Assembly: GCF_026239655.1 (NCBI RefSeq)
Contig: NZ_JAPIVO010000003.1
Coordinates: forward strand, 372,001 to 436,000
Source of the DNA: Pedobacter sp. MR2016-24
GTDB taxonomy: Bacteria; Bacteroidota; Bacteroidia; Sphingobacteriales; Sphingobacteriaceae
Direction: 5' to 3'
Length of the DNA: 64,000 bases
Within the stretch, counting starts at the first letter, position 1, and every line of letters starts with the position of its first letter. The notes below the pieces were generated by a model. The model had not been told where the DNA came from. It saw only the letters and a program-made list of their open reading frames with translations, and ran no database searches. A program made the position numbers and the translations under genes. Shown piece after piece: positions 19,236 through 28,748 of the stretch.

Positions 19236-19790
19236 TTAGCCTTCGTTTTTGATCAGGTATCCAGCAGGAACATGATCAGTCAGCCAAACGCCATTGTCAG
19301 AAATAAAAAACTGGAAATTATCCTCATACATTTGTCCTGTAAGTACTTTAAACACAAATGGTTTTCCATGCCTCTGCCCTACTTTGATGGCGGTTTCAAT
19401 ATCACTACTTAAATGAGTGTGCTGTCTGCTGCGCCTTTCGAGTCCAGTTGCTAAAATGGATTGAACAGACTTTTCTCCGGTGCCGTGATAAAGTATTTCC
19501 GGTGGTTTTTGGTTGGTATAACCCAATTCAATTTCTACCGAATGTCCCTGACTTGCTCTGATTTTATCATTTGTATCATTAAATGCAAATCGCTTCTTTG
19601 GGTTAGTAGCAACAATGTGGTTCAGTATTTCTCTGTCAAATTCTATCCCGTGAGCATTTGCTTTTTCAAGTAATATTTGAACATCTGCCCAACCATTTTG
19701 GTCAAGCTGAATGCCAATTGTTTCAGGTTGATGTCGTAATATCAAACTCAAAAACTTGCTTATTTGTATCAGTTGTTTATCGCTAATCAT
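19236..19790 (-). CDS. kptA: RNA 2'-phosphotransferase, KptA/Tpt1 family
   Basis: 184 residues, the usual length. LSLILRHQPETIGIQLDQNG and the winged-helix part precede the NAD-binding ADP-ribosyltransferase half: ILYHGTGEKSVQSILATGL, HTHLSSDIETAIKVGQRHG and VWLTDHVPAGYL. The enzyme transfers an internal 2'-phosphate from RNA to NAD. Bacteria lack the eukaryotic tRNA splicing that makes such ends, so the true substrate may be damaged or repaired RNA 2'-phosphates. Adjacent to a macro-domain gene on the same strand. Confidence 0.94.
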   Translation of the reverse strand: MISDKQLIQISKFLSLILRHQPETIGIQLDQNGWADVQILLEKANAHGIEFDREILNHIVATNPKKRFAFNDTNDKIRASQGHSVEIELGYTNQKPPEILYHGTGEKSVQSILATGLERRSRQHTHLSSDIETAIKVGQRHGKPFVFKVLTGQMYEDNFQFFISDNGVWLTDHVPAGYLIKNEG

Positions 19791-19837
19791 TGTTTATTAA
19801 GTCGTAGTAGCTGCAAAATGATTTTATCATTTTGCTT

Positions 19838-20674
19838 TTATTCAGAGTGATTTAAAGTTTTAACCTGCTGCTGTCGTGCCGCCACTTCCTTTAGCAACAA
19901 AGGAAATGCTGGTACCGCCATGCCACCATGGTCAAATCCCTGTAACTGAAACAGACTTGTATTTCTATGTCCCGCCAGTTTCATCATCCGCAGCATGTAG
20001 GCATTCTCCTCATACCGGCCTAATAACTCCTTCTCCGCATCGCCCGTGATCAGCAGCATCGGAGGCGCATCGGCACGTACCCAAAAAAGAGGTGAATATT
20101 CATCGATGACAGGTTGCGTATCTTTAATCCCCCGTTCGTTTCTTACCGTAAAATGGGTGATACACTGCCCGCTGAAAGGAATTAATCCTGCAACAAGGTT
20201 AGCATCGATCTCATATTTGGCCAGGTATTTTTTGTCGAGGGTAATCATCATTGCCAGATAACCTCCCGCAGAATGACCACTCAGATAAATTTGTCCGGGG
20301 TCGCCACCATACTGAGCAATACGCTTAAAAGCCCATGCTACCGCAGCCGCCGCATCTTCTATGTAAGCCGGGGCTTTTGCCATGGGCGATAACCTGTAAC
20401 CCACGCCAATCACTGCATAGCCTTTATCCATCAGTGCCTGGGGAATCTCTTTCCCTCCACCTGTCAGCCCGCCTCCATGAAACCACACTATCGTTGCAAA
20501 ACTCTTCTTGTTTTTGGGATAATAAATGTCAAGCCGGCATTGTTTGGCTATGTAATCGTCCTTCATGTTGGCCGATTCCGTATAATATGGAATATTTAGT
20601 TCCCTTTTATATTTTAATTGTGCCTGCGCGGCAGATGTACTGATGAACAGTAACAGGATTATCAATTTTTTCAT
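19838..20674 (-). CDS. Exported alpha/beta-hydrolase (esterase/lipase, BD-FAE-like)
   Basis: 278 residues from the ATG at 20674, chosen because a signal peptide starts there (MKKLIILLLFISTSAAQAQ); the frame opens at 20746. Oxyanion motif TIVWFHGGGLTGG, nucleophile elbow YLSGHSAGGYLAM, Asp in PPMLLITGDAEKELL and His in LQGFDHGGMAVP complete a Ser-Asp-His triad. The pattern is that of carboxylesterases acting on small acyl esters or feruloyl/acetyl groups of plant polymers; substrate not determinable. Probably periplasmic. Confidence 0.9.
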   Translation of the reverse strand: MKKLIILLLFISTSAAQAQLKYKRELNIPYYTESANMKDDYIAKQCRLDIYYPKNKKSFATIVWFHGGGLTGGGKEIPQALMDKGYAVIGVGYRLSPMAKAPAYIEDAAAAVAWAFKRIAQYGGDPGQIYLSGHSAGGYLAMMITLDKKYLAKYEIDANLVAGLIPFSGQCITHFTVRNERGIKDTQPVIDEYSPLFWVRADAPPMLLITGDAEKELLGRYEENAYMLRMMKLAGHRNTSLFQLQGFDHGGMAVPAFPLLLKEVAARQQQVKTLNHSE

Positions 20675-20856
20675 CTGTTTACATTTTGCTTTTTGTGATG
20701 AAGCTATCATGATCTCGTCGCTCCGCCGTGTGATTTGAAAGATCATAATAGTTTCATGGTCACTAATTACATTTGCAAAATAGCTTGAAAAAATGATTTA
20801 TCCATCATCTATACATTCAATTTATTAATCAAAGGGCAAAGCTGCAGCTAATCAGC

Positions 20857-21960
20857 TTAGTTACTCAAAGCTGTAATAGAGGCTTGTAATTGCTCTTCCG
20901 TTTCTGGCAATTGAATGGTTAATCCATAAGTAACCTTGGCTTGAGTCTGCTCAACAAAAGGTCTGAATCCTTCATTATACTTTTCAAAGGCAATGTGGTA
21001 ATCGGCATTCGCATGCAGCGCTTTAGCCAGTAACGCTGCACCTTGCATCGCGAGACTCGTACCCATACCTGTGAAAAAGCTGGGCGCATAAGCGGCATCC
21101 CCTATCAGTGCTACCCGACCCTTTGTCCAGCTCGGCATATGAATCTGACAGGCTTCATCAAAATACAGGTCATTCGCACTCAGCATCGCATCTAAAATTT
21201 CCGGGAGTTTCCAATTCGTGTTGCCGGCAAAATAGTCGTTTAAAATTTGCTTTTGCTGGTTGAGATCCCGGTAGTTCCACTCCAGTTTCGGTGCTCTGAA
21301 TAAAAGTATAGCATTTGCCCCCTCTTTGAACTGATAAATCACTGCTTGTTTGCCCAGTTCGCGATAAACAATACCTGTTGATTTCGGTCTGCCCGTTTCA
21401 ATCTGATCAGCTTTCGCAAAGGCAAAATACACCCCAAGAAACTTTTTAAACTGATCCTCCGGCCCAAAAGCCAATTTTCTCACAGCCGAATGGGTGCCAT
21501 CTGCTCCAAACACAAAATCATAAGATTTGCTTTCCCCCTTCTCAAAGGACACTTCCACATCATCTTCATGCTGGATCAATGCAGATATACTATTGTTAAA
21601 AATGATTTCGATTTCATCTGTTGGAAGAGTATCGTAGATAATTTTAACCAGATCCCCCCGGTGAATTTCAATGTCACCTAAATATTCCTCCAGGGTATTG
21701 ATCGCAAATGTAGCCAGTGTTTCATCTTGCGCATTCACGATCTCATCCCTATGAACAAATTCACCAGCTTTAATCTGATCATATATCCCCATTTCTTTGG
21801 CTATATCCAGCGCTTCCCCACGCACATCAATGGGTGAGCCACTTGTTCTCAGTCCTTTGCCGAGCTCCACCACTGTCACCCCGTAACCAAATTTATTCAA
21901 CCAATACGCCAAAGTGAGTCCTGCAAAGCTTGCTCCGGATATCAATACTTGTTTTTTCAT
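20857..21960 (-). CDS. FAD-dependent monooxygenase (TetX/PHBH-like fold)
   Basis: 367 residues from the ATG at 21960 (MKKQVLISGASFAGLTLAYWL). The Rossmann GxGxxG region is GASFAGLTLA; the DG motif is FVFGADGTHSAVRKLAF; the second FAD motif is RVALIGDAAYAPSFFTGMG. This is the group that includes TetX and small-aromatic hydroxylases. No specificity can be claimed. Divergently transcribed from an AraC regulator 106 bp away, which is the likely local controller. Confidence 0.92.
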   Translation of the reverse strand: MKKQVLISGASFAGLTLAYWLNKFGYGVTVVELGKGLRTSGSPIDVRGEALDIAKEMGIYDQIKAGEFVHRDEIVNAQDETLATFAINTLEEYLGDIEIHRGDLVKIIYDTLPTDEIEIIFNNSISALIQHEDDVEVSFEKGESKSYDFVFGADGTHSAVRKLAFGPEDQFKKFLGVYFAFAKADQIETGRPKSTGIVYRELGKQAVIYQFKEGANAILLFRAPKLEWNYRDLNQQKQILNDYFAGNTNWKLPEILDAMLSANDLYFDEACQIHMPSWTKGRVALIGDAAYAPSFFTGMGTSLAMQGAALLAKALHANADYHIAFEKYNEGFRPFVEQTQAKVTYGLTIQLPETEEQLQASITALSN

Positions 21961-22066
21961 CGCTTCAAATTTTAGATTTAACGATTGCATTATCGTTAGG
22001 TATGCAAATGTAATTGTAGCTTTACATATAAAATATTCGATAAACTAGTACTTTTAATCGTAAAAC

Positions 22067-23068
22067 ATGGATTTGAAAGATGAATCAGGTATCAACAGCA
22101 GCGTTCTCCGGTTTACCAATAAAGTTGGTGTAACCATAGAAAATGAATTGAAACACTTTCATATCAGCTTTTTCAAAGGATTTACTTTCCTGCCCGAAAT
22201 GGCGATGCACTTCGGATCATTTTTCACCAAAAATAGTTTCACCCGCGTAACTGCCACATCTGATATAAGCGATGCTATTGGCTTTGTATTTCACAATATC
22301 TTTGAAGATGATACGACCATCGATCCCGATAAAAGTAAAGCCAGGCGCATCCTTGCCCCTCCTTATGTGCGTATTTTTCCATATGCGATTAGTCAGGAAA
22401 TACATTTTGAAAAGGACAGCTGGGTTACGCATGTGTCCATCAGCATTAGCGCTGCTTATTTGAAAATGTATTTACAGGAAGAGTCTGAGCACTTTCAGTA
22501 CCTCTTCAACAGTACCCATAATTTTTGGATTGAAGAAATCATGACCGATGATATATTGCGTACGGTAAATGAGATCGTGAAAAAGGAAGAGCCAGCTCAC
22601 CTGAAAAGTTATTTTTACAAGATCAAGGCAATGGAACTGATTTTCCACCTGTTTGAAAGTTTGAAGAAGCGCCAGAATGCTGTTGGTCAGAAGCTCAGCG
22701 CTAAAGAAATCGAAGCCGTTTACCTGGTACGCGACAAAATTGTTTCGTCATTGAGCCGGTTCAGCAGTATCGAGGAATTAAAGCAAATAGCAGGCATGAA
22801 TGAACTCAAGCTGCGTAAATTATTTGAGCAGGTATTTGGCATGGGCATCTACGATTACTATCAGCACTTGCGCATGAAAGAGGCAGCAAGGCTGATGCGG
22901 GACGAAAATATATCCGTATCAGCAGCGGGATATAAAATGGGTTTTGAAAACTTAGGTCACTTCACAAAAGTATTTGAAAAACATATTGGCAAGAAGCCAA
23001 TGAAGTATATACAAAGTTTTAACATCACTAATGTTAAAAGCTGTCTTCCTAAAGATTCATCAATTTGA
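22067..23068 (+). CDS. AraC-family transcriptional regulator
   Basis: 333 residues with the HTH pair at the C-terminus: SSIEELKQIAGMNELKLRKLFEQVFG and VSAAGYKMGFENLGHFTKVFEKHIGKKPMKY. The 210-residue N-terminal part is a cupin-like sensor. It is divergent from the FAD monooxygenase, with the shared region (21961-22066) holding the probable operators. Confidence 0.92.
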   Translation: MDLKDESGINSSVLRFTNKVGVTIENELKHFHISFFKGFTFLPEMAMHFGSFFTKNSFTRVTATSDISDAIGFVFHNIFEDDTTIDPDKSKARRILAPPYVRIFPYAISQEIHFEKDSWVTHVSISISAAYLKMYLQEESEHFQYLFNSTHNFWIEEIMTDDILRTVNEIVKKEEPAHLKSYFYKIKAMELIFHLFESLKKRQNAVGQKLSAKEIEAVYLVRDKIVSSLSRFSSIEELKQIAGMNELKLRKLFEQVFGMGIYDYYQHLRMKEAARLMRDENISVSAAGYKMGFENLGHFTKVFEKHIGKKPMKYIQSFNITNVKSCLPKDSSI

Positions 23069-23238
23069 TTGCATAGCCAGCAAAAGAGAAAATCAATGCA
23101 AATAATATTACAGCAACAGAAGTCATAAGCCATCTGATCAATCTGTATTTTTACTTAACAATTTTATAACAGAGTTAAGTATTTTAAAGCTATGGCACAA
23201 AAATTGACAGTGGCTCGCTACACATAAATGAAAACCAA

Positions 23239-24270
23239 ATGAAAAAAACACTACTATTTATGGCAGTCTTGGCCGTGCTCTCGTCATGTAAGAAGAATGC
23301 TGATGAACCAGCTAATCCTGAAGTAAAAGAAAATCTATCTCCGGATATTGAACTGGCAGTTCAGGGAGCAACCTCGGCGATTCAACCCCTGCACCAAGCT
23401 GATGTAACTTACAATTTTTTAGGTTTTGGCTATGATGCTGCGGATAAATACGACAGCGAAGTTGCGGTGAGGGCCAGCGTGATTGATATTCCGACTTATG
23501 CAGCCAGTTCCCCATATTACATTCTCCAGGACAGTGGGACATCAGGCTCATGGGAAACCTTTGAAGCAGAAGATGCTGTTAATTTATCGGCGCAATTGTC
23601 TAATTCTTATCAGCCAACTGCTGGTCTGAAACTTTTTGGAAATACGATTGTAAATGCCTTTCCGGAAACCGCCGCTACTGACAAGAAGTACATTTATGGA
23701 TACTATTACAATTATGCGATCTCCAAAAGATTTTATCTTTTCTACGATGACAAAGTAAATAATTATCTGACTGCTGACTTTAAAAAAGATCTTGATCTAC
23801 TCAGCGCTAAAGACCTCGTTCATAAATACGGAACACATGTGCTTACCGGCATAAAATTAGGTTCAAAGTTTGAAGTTTTTTACCAGGCAGAGGCTCCACA
23901 GCAGAACAGGAAAAAGATCGCAACCGAAGGCTTACGTTACGCTTTGAAACGAACATTTAGTTTGCTGCATGGCTATTTGGATGATGTTAATTTATCGAAC
24001 TTAAATGCAAATTCTGCCGCAAGAGTCTATTACAATCCCGTTGGCGGCGAGATAGCTAAGTTAAAACCGGAAACTGTAAACAGCAGCCTAAGATTAAATA
24101 TTATCGATTGGTGGAATTCTGCCACAAAAGATAACGCAAGGTTTATAGGCGTTTATAGAGACGGTTTGGTGCGTCTGGATAGCTTTATTGATAATCCAGT
24201 TAAAAAAGCCGAAGTAACAAATTACCTCGACCAGTATTTTGCAGAGAGAGCAGTAAAGCTTATAAATTAG
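23239..24270 (+). CDS. MACPF-domain lipoprotein
   Basis: 343 residues. Signal peptide with lipobox LSSC and lipidated Cys at 17, so it is an outer-membrane or surface lipoprotein. The segment HKYGTHVLTGIKLGSKFEVFYQAEA fits the membrane-attack/perforin signature (YGTH followed by a glycine-containing strand). GYDAADKYDSEVAVRASVID near the start also fits. MACPF proteins of Bacteroidota include secreted antimicrobial pore-formers (BSAPs). Whether this one forms pores is unknown. It stands alone, with a strong terminator behind it. Confidence 0.75.
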   Translation: MKKTLLFMAVLAVLSSCKKNADEPANPEVKENLSPDIELAVQGATSAIQPLHQADVTYNFLGFGYDAADKYDSEVAVRASVIDIPTYAASSPYYILQDSGTSGSWETFEAEDAVNLSAQLSNSYQPTAGLKLFGNTIVNAFPETAATDKKYIYGYYYNYAISKRFYLFYDDKVNNYLTADFKKDLDLLSAKDLVHKYGTHVLTGIKLGSKFEVFYQAEAPQQNRKKIATEGLRYALKRTFSLLHGYLDDVNLSNLNANSAARVYYNPVGGEIAKLKPETVNSSLRLNIIDWWNSATKDNARFIGVYRDGLVRLDSFIDNPVKKAEVTNYLDQYFAERAVKLIN

Positions 24271-24299
24271 CAAACAGCATAATTAAAGTTTCCTGAAAA

Positions 24300-24341
24300 T
24301 GCGCTGGCCCCAAATTGTAGATACTATTTGGGGCCAGCGCA
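24300..24341. terminator. Strong terminator hairpin after the MACPF gene
   Basis: TGCGCTGGCCCCAAAT (24300-24315) pairs perfectly with 24326-24341 (16 bp, 10-nt loop), followed by a T-run. Confidence 0.85.
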
Positions 24342-24407
24342 TTTTTATAAAGCTTCTTTTATTTCATAATTAACGCCGGTTCTTTACTATTTTCTATTTT
24401 TACAATT

Positions 24408-25313
24408 ATGGCCAAAGTAACAGAATCCCTGGAAGAATTTTACAAACACAAGTTTGAAGAGCTTTCTGATAATTTAAGTAAAGCAGCAGGTCAGTTTAAT
24501 GTTTTCCGGATCGAAGATCTCGTACGCACGGGAACTTCATCACCAACCTACATCCGCCGGGATTTTTATAAGATTATGCTGTTCCAGGGAAATAATGTTT
24601 TCCATTACAGTGATAAGAGCATTCCGGTCTCGGGGAATACACTCCTGTTTTTCAATCCGCAAGTCCCCTACACCTACGAGCCGGTCATCAAAGGAACCAA
24701 AGGTTACTTCTGCGTATTCAGGGATGAGTTTTTTCAGCAAAATCTTCGCCTCAATTTAGGAGAGCTGCCCGTATTTGCCGCCGGATCGCAACCTGTATTT
24801 CAATTAACCGAGGACGAAAATCAGGTGGCACAAGCTATTTTCGGAAAGATTGAGAAAGAATTGAATGGTGATGATAACTATAAGTATGAGCTGATCAGGA
24901 CTTATGTGAGCGAATTGATTTACACAACGATGAAGCTCAAACCGTCGGAGAATGTTTTCCAGCATCCGGACGCAGGGTCACGCATCACCGCTGTGTTTAC
25001 AGAACTTTTAGAACGGCAGTTTCCGATAGCTTCTACTGCTCAGCGCTTTGAACTGCGCTCTCCCAAAGTATTCGCCGAAAGACTTGCAGTGCATGTCAAT
25101 TATCTCAACAGATCCATCAAAAAGACAACCGGCCGCACCACTACCGACCATATCTTTGAACGGCTTACCAGCGAAGCCAAAGCCCTGCTTAAACATACCA
25201 ACTGGAATATTGCTGAGATCAGCTATGTACTGGGCTTCGAAGATCAGGCGCATTTTAACAACTTCTTTAAAAAACAAACCAGACTCAGTCCCTCTGCTTT
25301 CCGTAAGGTTTGA
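24408..25313 (+). CDS. AraC-family transcriptional regulator
   Basis: 301 residues. N-terminal cupin-like sensor (KIMLFQGNNVFHYSDKSIPV then SGNTLLFFNPQVPYTYEP) and C-terminal HTH pair ending WNIAEISYVLGFEDQAHFNNFFKKQTRLSPSAFRK. It precedes an SDR gene on the same strand by 76 bp, and that gene has its own -7 box, so the regulator probably controls rather than merely accompanies it. Confidence 0.92.
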   Translation: MAKVTESLEEFYKHKFEELSDNLSKAAGQFNVFRIEDLVRTGTSSPTYIRRDFYKIMLFQGNNVFHYSDKSIPVSGNTLLFFNPQVPYTYEPVIKGTKGYFCVFRDEFFQQNLRLNLGELPVFAAGSQPVFQLTEDENQVAQAIFGKIEKELNGDDNYKYELIRTYVSELIYTTMKLKPSENVFQHPDAGSRITAVFTELLERQFPIASTAQRFELRSPKVFAERLAVHVNYLNRSIKKTTGRTTTDHIFERLTSEAKALLKHTNWNIAEISYVLGFEDQAHFNNFFKKQTRLSPSAFRKV

Positions 25314-25364
25314 ATGTGACAAAAATCGGTATGATATCAGCAAATCCTTTTTTGCGATACCGCC

Positions 25365-25372
25365 TAACTTTG
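25365..25372 (+). promoter_or_regulatory. -7 promoter box of the SDR gene
   Basis: TAACTTTG matches TAnnTTTG, 18 bp before the ATG at 25390. A TTTG lies upstream at 25351-25354, but only 10 bp away, too close for a standard -33 element; expression may depend on the AraC regulator. Confidence 0.4.
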
Positions 25373-25389
25373 TACATCAATAAAAAATT

Positions 25390-26226
25390 ATGAGCGATAC
25401 AAAAGTTTGGTACATCACGGGAGCATCCAAAGGAATGGGCCTGTCCCTGGTAAAAAAACTCCTGGCCAAAGGGCACAAAGTTGCGGCTACATCAAGGTCA
25501 ACCGCTGCATTTGACCACCTATCTTCAGCGGGAGATCAGTTTTTACCGCTGGAAGTAGATTTGAAAAGTGAGCAGTCAATTGCAGATTCCATAAAGAAAA
25601 CCGTTGAGCACTTCGGTGAGCTCAATGTTGTGATAAACAATGCCGGCTATGGCCTTGGCGGTGCTTTGGAGGAACTCACTGCAGAAGAAATTGAGGAAAA
25701 TTTTGAAGTCAATTTCTTTGCCGTTGTGCGGGTAGTACAACAATCCCTTCCCTATTTACGAAAACAACGGTCAGGACATATCATTAATATTTCCTCCATT
25801 GCAGGTTTTGCACCAGGTACAGGCTGGTCGATGTATTGTGCTGCAAAATTTGCAGTAAGCGGGTTGACAGAAGCACTGGCGAATGACCTGAAACCTTTGG
25901 GCATCAGGGTCACCAATGTGCTGCCGGGGTGGTTCAGAACAAATTTTGCTAAGGCAGATGCTATCGCCTACAATCAAAACCAGATTGAGGACTATGCTTA
26001 TTTGCGGGAATATCATGAAAAAATGAACCATATGGACGGCACACAGCCGGGAGACCCGGATCGAATTGCTGATGCTTTTTTAGCTTTAGTCGGTAGTCAA
26101 CAGCCCGCAGTGAACTTGTTTTTGGGCAGTGACGCATTCGATCGCGCAAAAAGTAAAATAGCGCAATTAACGACAGAGATGGAAACCTGGAAAGCAGTTG
26201 CCCGGTCCACCGATTTTAATTCTTAA
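25390..26226 (+). CDS. Short-chain dehydrogenase/reductase
   Basis: 278 residues, classical SDR. Cofactor motif YITGASKGMGLSLVKKL, NNAGYG, catalytic Ser in INISSIAG and YxxxK in MYCAAKFAVSG. The arginine-rich ATSRS after the second strand suggests NADPH. Substrate unknown. Paired with the AraC regulator in front. Confidence 0.94.
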   Translation: MSDTKVWYITGASKGMGLSLVKKLLAKGHKVAATSRSTAAFDHLSSAGDQFLPLEVDLKSEQSIADSIKKTVEHFGELNVVINNAGYGLGGALEELTAEEIEENFEVNFFAVVRVVQQSLPYLRKQRSGHIINISSIAGFAPGTGWSMYCAAKFAVSGLTEALANDLKPLGIRVTNVLPGWFRTNFAKADAIAYNQNQIEDYAYLREYHEKMNHMDGTQPGDPDRIADAFLALVGSQQPAVNLFLGSDAFDRAKSKIAQLTTEMETWKAVARSTDFNS

Positions 26227-26243
26227 ACCAGTCGATTAAATGC

Positions 26244-26286
26244 CTGAAACGATTGGGTGAGTATGCTAATTACCCGGTCGTTTCAG
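26244..26286 (+). terminator. Hairpin after the SDR gene
   Basis: CTGAAACGA (26244-26252) pairs with TCGTTTCAG (26278-26286), enclosing a GGGT/ACCC stem. The T-run is weak, so termination is only probable. Confidence 0.45.
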
Positions 26287-26331
26287 TTCAGTTCAGCAGC
26301 ACTAAAATCCTCATCATCAATAGATGTAAGC

Positions 26332-27375
26332 TTATTTTTCCAAAAGGGTCGTGACCATACTTTGCTTTTTCAACCTGATCTCTTTCGTTCCGGTTTTTAA
26401 AAACACAGATATGGCATACTCTTCAGGATCTACCACGCAACTCAATTCTGCGCTGGTATTTTCTGCCAGGCTTGAAAAGGCATTCCTGATTTCTGTTTCA
26501 TCGAACACAACCTCTGTAGCCATTTTTTGTTGCTTTCGGTCGAACCAAACCACCCACAGACTTTTGGGAACTGCCCGTTGTGCATTACCATTTTTTAACA
26601 GGGCAGTACCAAAGAGCTGTTCTAGTTCTGCATTTAAATAAGTCACGGCCAGCTGATCAAATTTTACCCTATTGTCATTCACCCTGAAATGCCAGCTATA
26701 TTTTTTTTGCCATTGCCGGAAAATTTCCGGTACTACTCCATGAACTTTAATGCTATCACGCAATTTTAGCGGCACATTACGTTCATAACTCTCTGTAATG
26801 AAATTACCCTGAAACAGGTACCTGTCATCAGGATGTACATCTTTAGCACTGAGTTTGACTTCAGCCGCCTTAAAAGCAGCTACTAAAACCTGTTTCCTTC
26901 CGCCCGCAATCCACAGTACAATATGGCCTCCCGGTGAAAGCCCTAAAACCAGGTAATTGTATTCTTCCTTCGCATTGGTCTCATGATATACATATCCTTC
27001 CCTGAACAACTCAGTAAGTCTTTTTTTAGGTAAAACGAAGTTTCCCTTATAGAACTTTCTTTCCGCAAAAGAGAGCCAGGTGATCGAAAGACTGTCGGGT
27101 ACAGCTCTTTTATCCGGACCCACAGCCATGATTCCTCCTGTTGCTCCCCAACCACTGTTAACGAAATCGGAAGTTGGCAATTGCGGGCTATAGCCGTTCA
27201 AAGATTTAAATTGTCCATCAATAATTTTAATCGGATAGGCCTCAGCAGCATCGACACCCGGGAGCCATTCAAATTGCTCCGGTTCAGGCTGCCGGCAGGC
27301 AGACAAACATGTCACGACAAGTAACAAAATAAAAAAGGGGGAGTGATGAAGTTTGGTGATGCCGATAGGGTTCAT
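26332..27375 (-). CDS. DUF2931-like lipoprotein
   Basis: 347 residues. Signal peptide ending LSAC gives a lipoprotein. It contains two similar halves: residues about 55-190 (SLSITWLSFAERKFYKGNF) and 215-340 (SLWVVWFDRKQQKMATEVVF), each with VPDSL/VPKSL-W-x-SF-E-x-K. This is the pattern of DUF2931 proteins of Bacteroidota, here duplicated in one chain. Function unknown; cell-envelope location. It is the second gene after a small lipoprotein on the same strand (9 bp gap), so they likely form an operon. Confidence 0.75.
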   Translation of the reverse strand: MNPIGITKLHHSPFFILLLVVTCLSACRQPEPEQFEWLPGVDAAEAYPIKIIDGQFKSLNGYSPQLPTSDFVNSGWGATGGIMAVGPDKRAVPDSLSITWLSFAERKFYKGNFVLPKKRLTELFREGYVYHETNAKEEYNYLVLGLSPGGHIVLWIAGGRKQVLVAAFKAAEVKLSAKDVHPDDRYLFQGNFITESYERNVPLKLRDSIKVHGVVPEIFRQWQKKYSWHFRVNDNRVKFDQLAVTYLNAELEQLFGTALLKNGNAQRAVPKSLWVVWFDRKQQKMATEVVFDETEIRNAFSSLAENTSAELSCVVDPEEYAISVFLKTGTKEIRLKKQSMVTTLLEK

Positions 27376-27384
27376 TGTACAGAA

Positions 27385-28065
27385 TTATTTTTTATACCCG
27401 TCAAAACCGCGGAATTTAATCCACATGGCAGCATTTTCACTTTTCCTGTTGATCACCGTCAATTCTTCAAAAACAACTGTATTGCCCGTTTTTTTCTCCA
27501 AAAGGAAATAGGACAAGCCCGTCCTGGTATCATCCCAAACCTGGAATTTGGTATCATTCCGTTCACCTTTAACCTCATCCCCATTTTCATCCAATTCGAT
27601 ACTTGATTTGTTTAAACCGGAGTCTTTGATAAAAATAGGTTTCCCCAGTTTTTTTTGCAGGCTACCCGCCAATAAACCAGCCTGAGCAGCGTCATATATC
27701 CTGATTTCATACATTTCAATTTGATGTGTCTCCTGTCCGTAATGTAAGACCAAAAGATTTTTTTCTTTCCCTGCTCCGCCCGCCAGCGATTGTTTATCGT
27801 AAACCAGGAGCTCCGGTTTGGAGGTGGCAAAACTTTCAAAGCCCATTGCAGTCGATTCTTTATCACTACCTTCTTTCCATGATAATGCATTCGCTTTCAG
27901 CAAATCATCTATATTTTCATTCATCTTTAGATTAGCCAGATCGAACTTTTCAGTTTTAACTGCTGCTGCACTCACTGTAGTAGTATCAGCTGCAGGCTTT
28001 TTTGCTTTTGAAGTACAAGATATCGTGGCTAAAAACAGGACGAAATTTACGGCGGCAATCTTCAT
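27385..28065 (-). CDS. Small unknown lipoprotein
   Basis: 226 residues. Signal peptide with TISC lipobox at Cys17 and a Thr/Ala-rich linker, then a globular domain with no family I recognise (WKEGSDKESTAMGFESF; LDENGDEVKGERNDTKFQVW). It is co-oriented with the DUF2931-like gene and 9 bp ahead of it. The ending TVVFEELTVINRK resembles small beta-rich envelope proteins. Confidence 0.7.
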   Translation of the reverse strand: MKIAAVNFVLFLATISCTSKAKKPAADTTTVSAAAVKTEKFDLANLKMNENIDDLLKANALSWKEGSDKESTAMGFESFATSKPELLVYDKQSLAGGAGKEKNLLVLHYGQETHQIEMYEIRIYDAAQAGLLAGSLQKKLGKPIFIKDSGLNKSSIELDENGDEVKGERNDTKFQVWDDTRTGLSYFLLEKKTGNTVVFEELTVINRKSENAAMWIKFRGFDGYKK

Positions 28066-28227
28066 ATTTACTGATAATTATAGGATGTGATGATAAAGAT
28101 AGAAGTATATAACATCATTAAGATAGAGACCACGAAAAATCCAAAGTATTTATTCAGCAAATAGGTAAAAACATTCGTACAATTCTGCTAAAACTGGTAA
28201 ATTCATTCAGCAAATAAAAATAAGCTT

Positions 28228-28662
28228 ATGAGAACAATCAATCCCTGGATCAACTTTAATGGAAATGCGGAGGAAGCATTCACTTTTTACAAATCAGTTT
28301 TTGGTGGTGATTTCACCAAAATCATTCGTTTCAAAGACTTATCCAACGATGAATTTCCGGTAGAAGAAAAAGATGCCAATAAAATAATGACCATTGTTTT
28401 GCCTATAGGAAAGCACAATGTGTTAATTGCTAATGATGTTCCGGATTTTATGGGACCAGTGAGCGAAAACGAAAACAGGTCTAAAATATCCATCAGTGCA
28501 GACAGCCGGGAAGAAGCAGAAAAACTTTTTAACGGACTTTCAGCAGGCGGAGAAATTGAAGGACCCATTGGCGACAGTCCCTGGGGCACCTACGCCGGAA
28601 TGTTCAGGGACAAATATGGTATTGAGTGGATTGTGGAATTTGATCCAACTTATACCGGATAA
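28228..28662 (+). CDS. VOC-family protein (PhnB/glyoxalase-like)
   Basis: 144 residues, single VOC domain of the PhnB-like type: INPWINFNGNAEEAFTFYKS at the start, IMTIVLPIGKHNVLIANDVP in the middle and GTYAGMFRDKYGIEWIVEF at the end. These proteins bind a divalent metal or act in antibiotic resistance; the specific role is unknown. Confidence 0.9.
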   Translation: MRTINPWINFNGNAEEAFTFYKSVFGGDFTKIIRFKDLSNDEFPVEEKDANKIMTIVLPIGKHNVLIANDVPDFMGPVSENENRSKISISADSREEAEKLFNGLSAGGEIEGPIGDSPWGTYAGMFRDKYGIEWIVEFDPTYTG

Positions 28663-28748
28663 CTTTAACCGAATTTCTTAAATTTTCATAGGGCAGTTAT
28701 GGTGAAATTGTATATATTCGTAACATACAATTAACGTCCTCATCAAAA

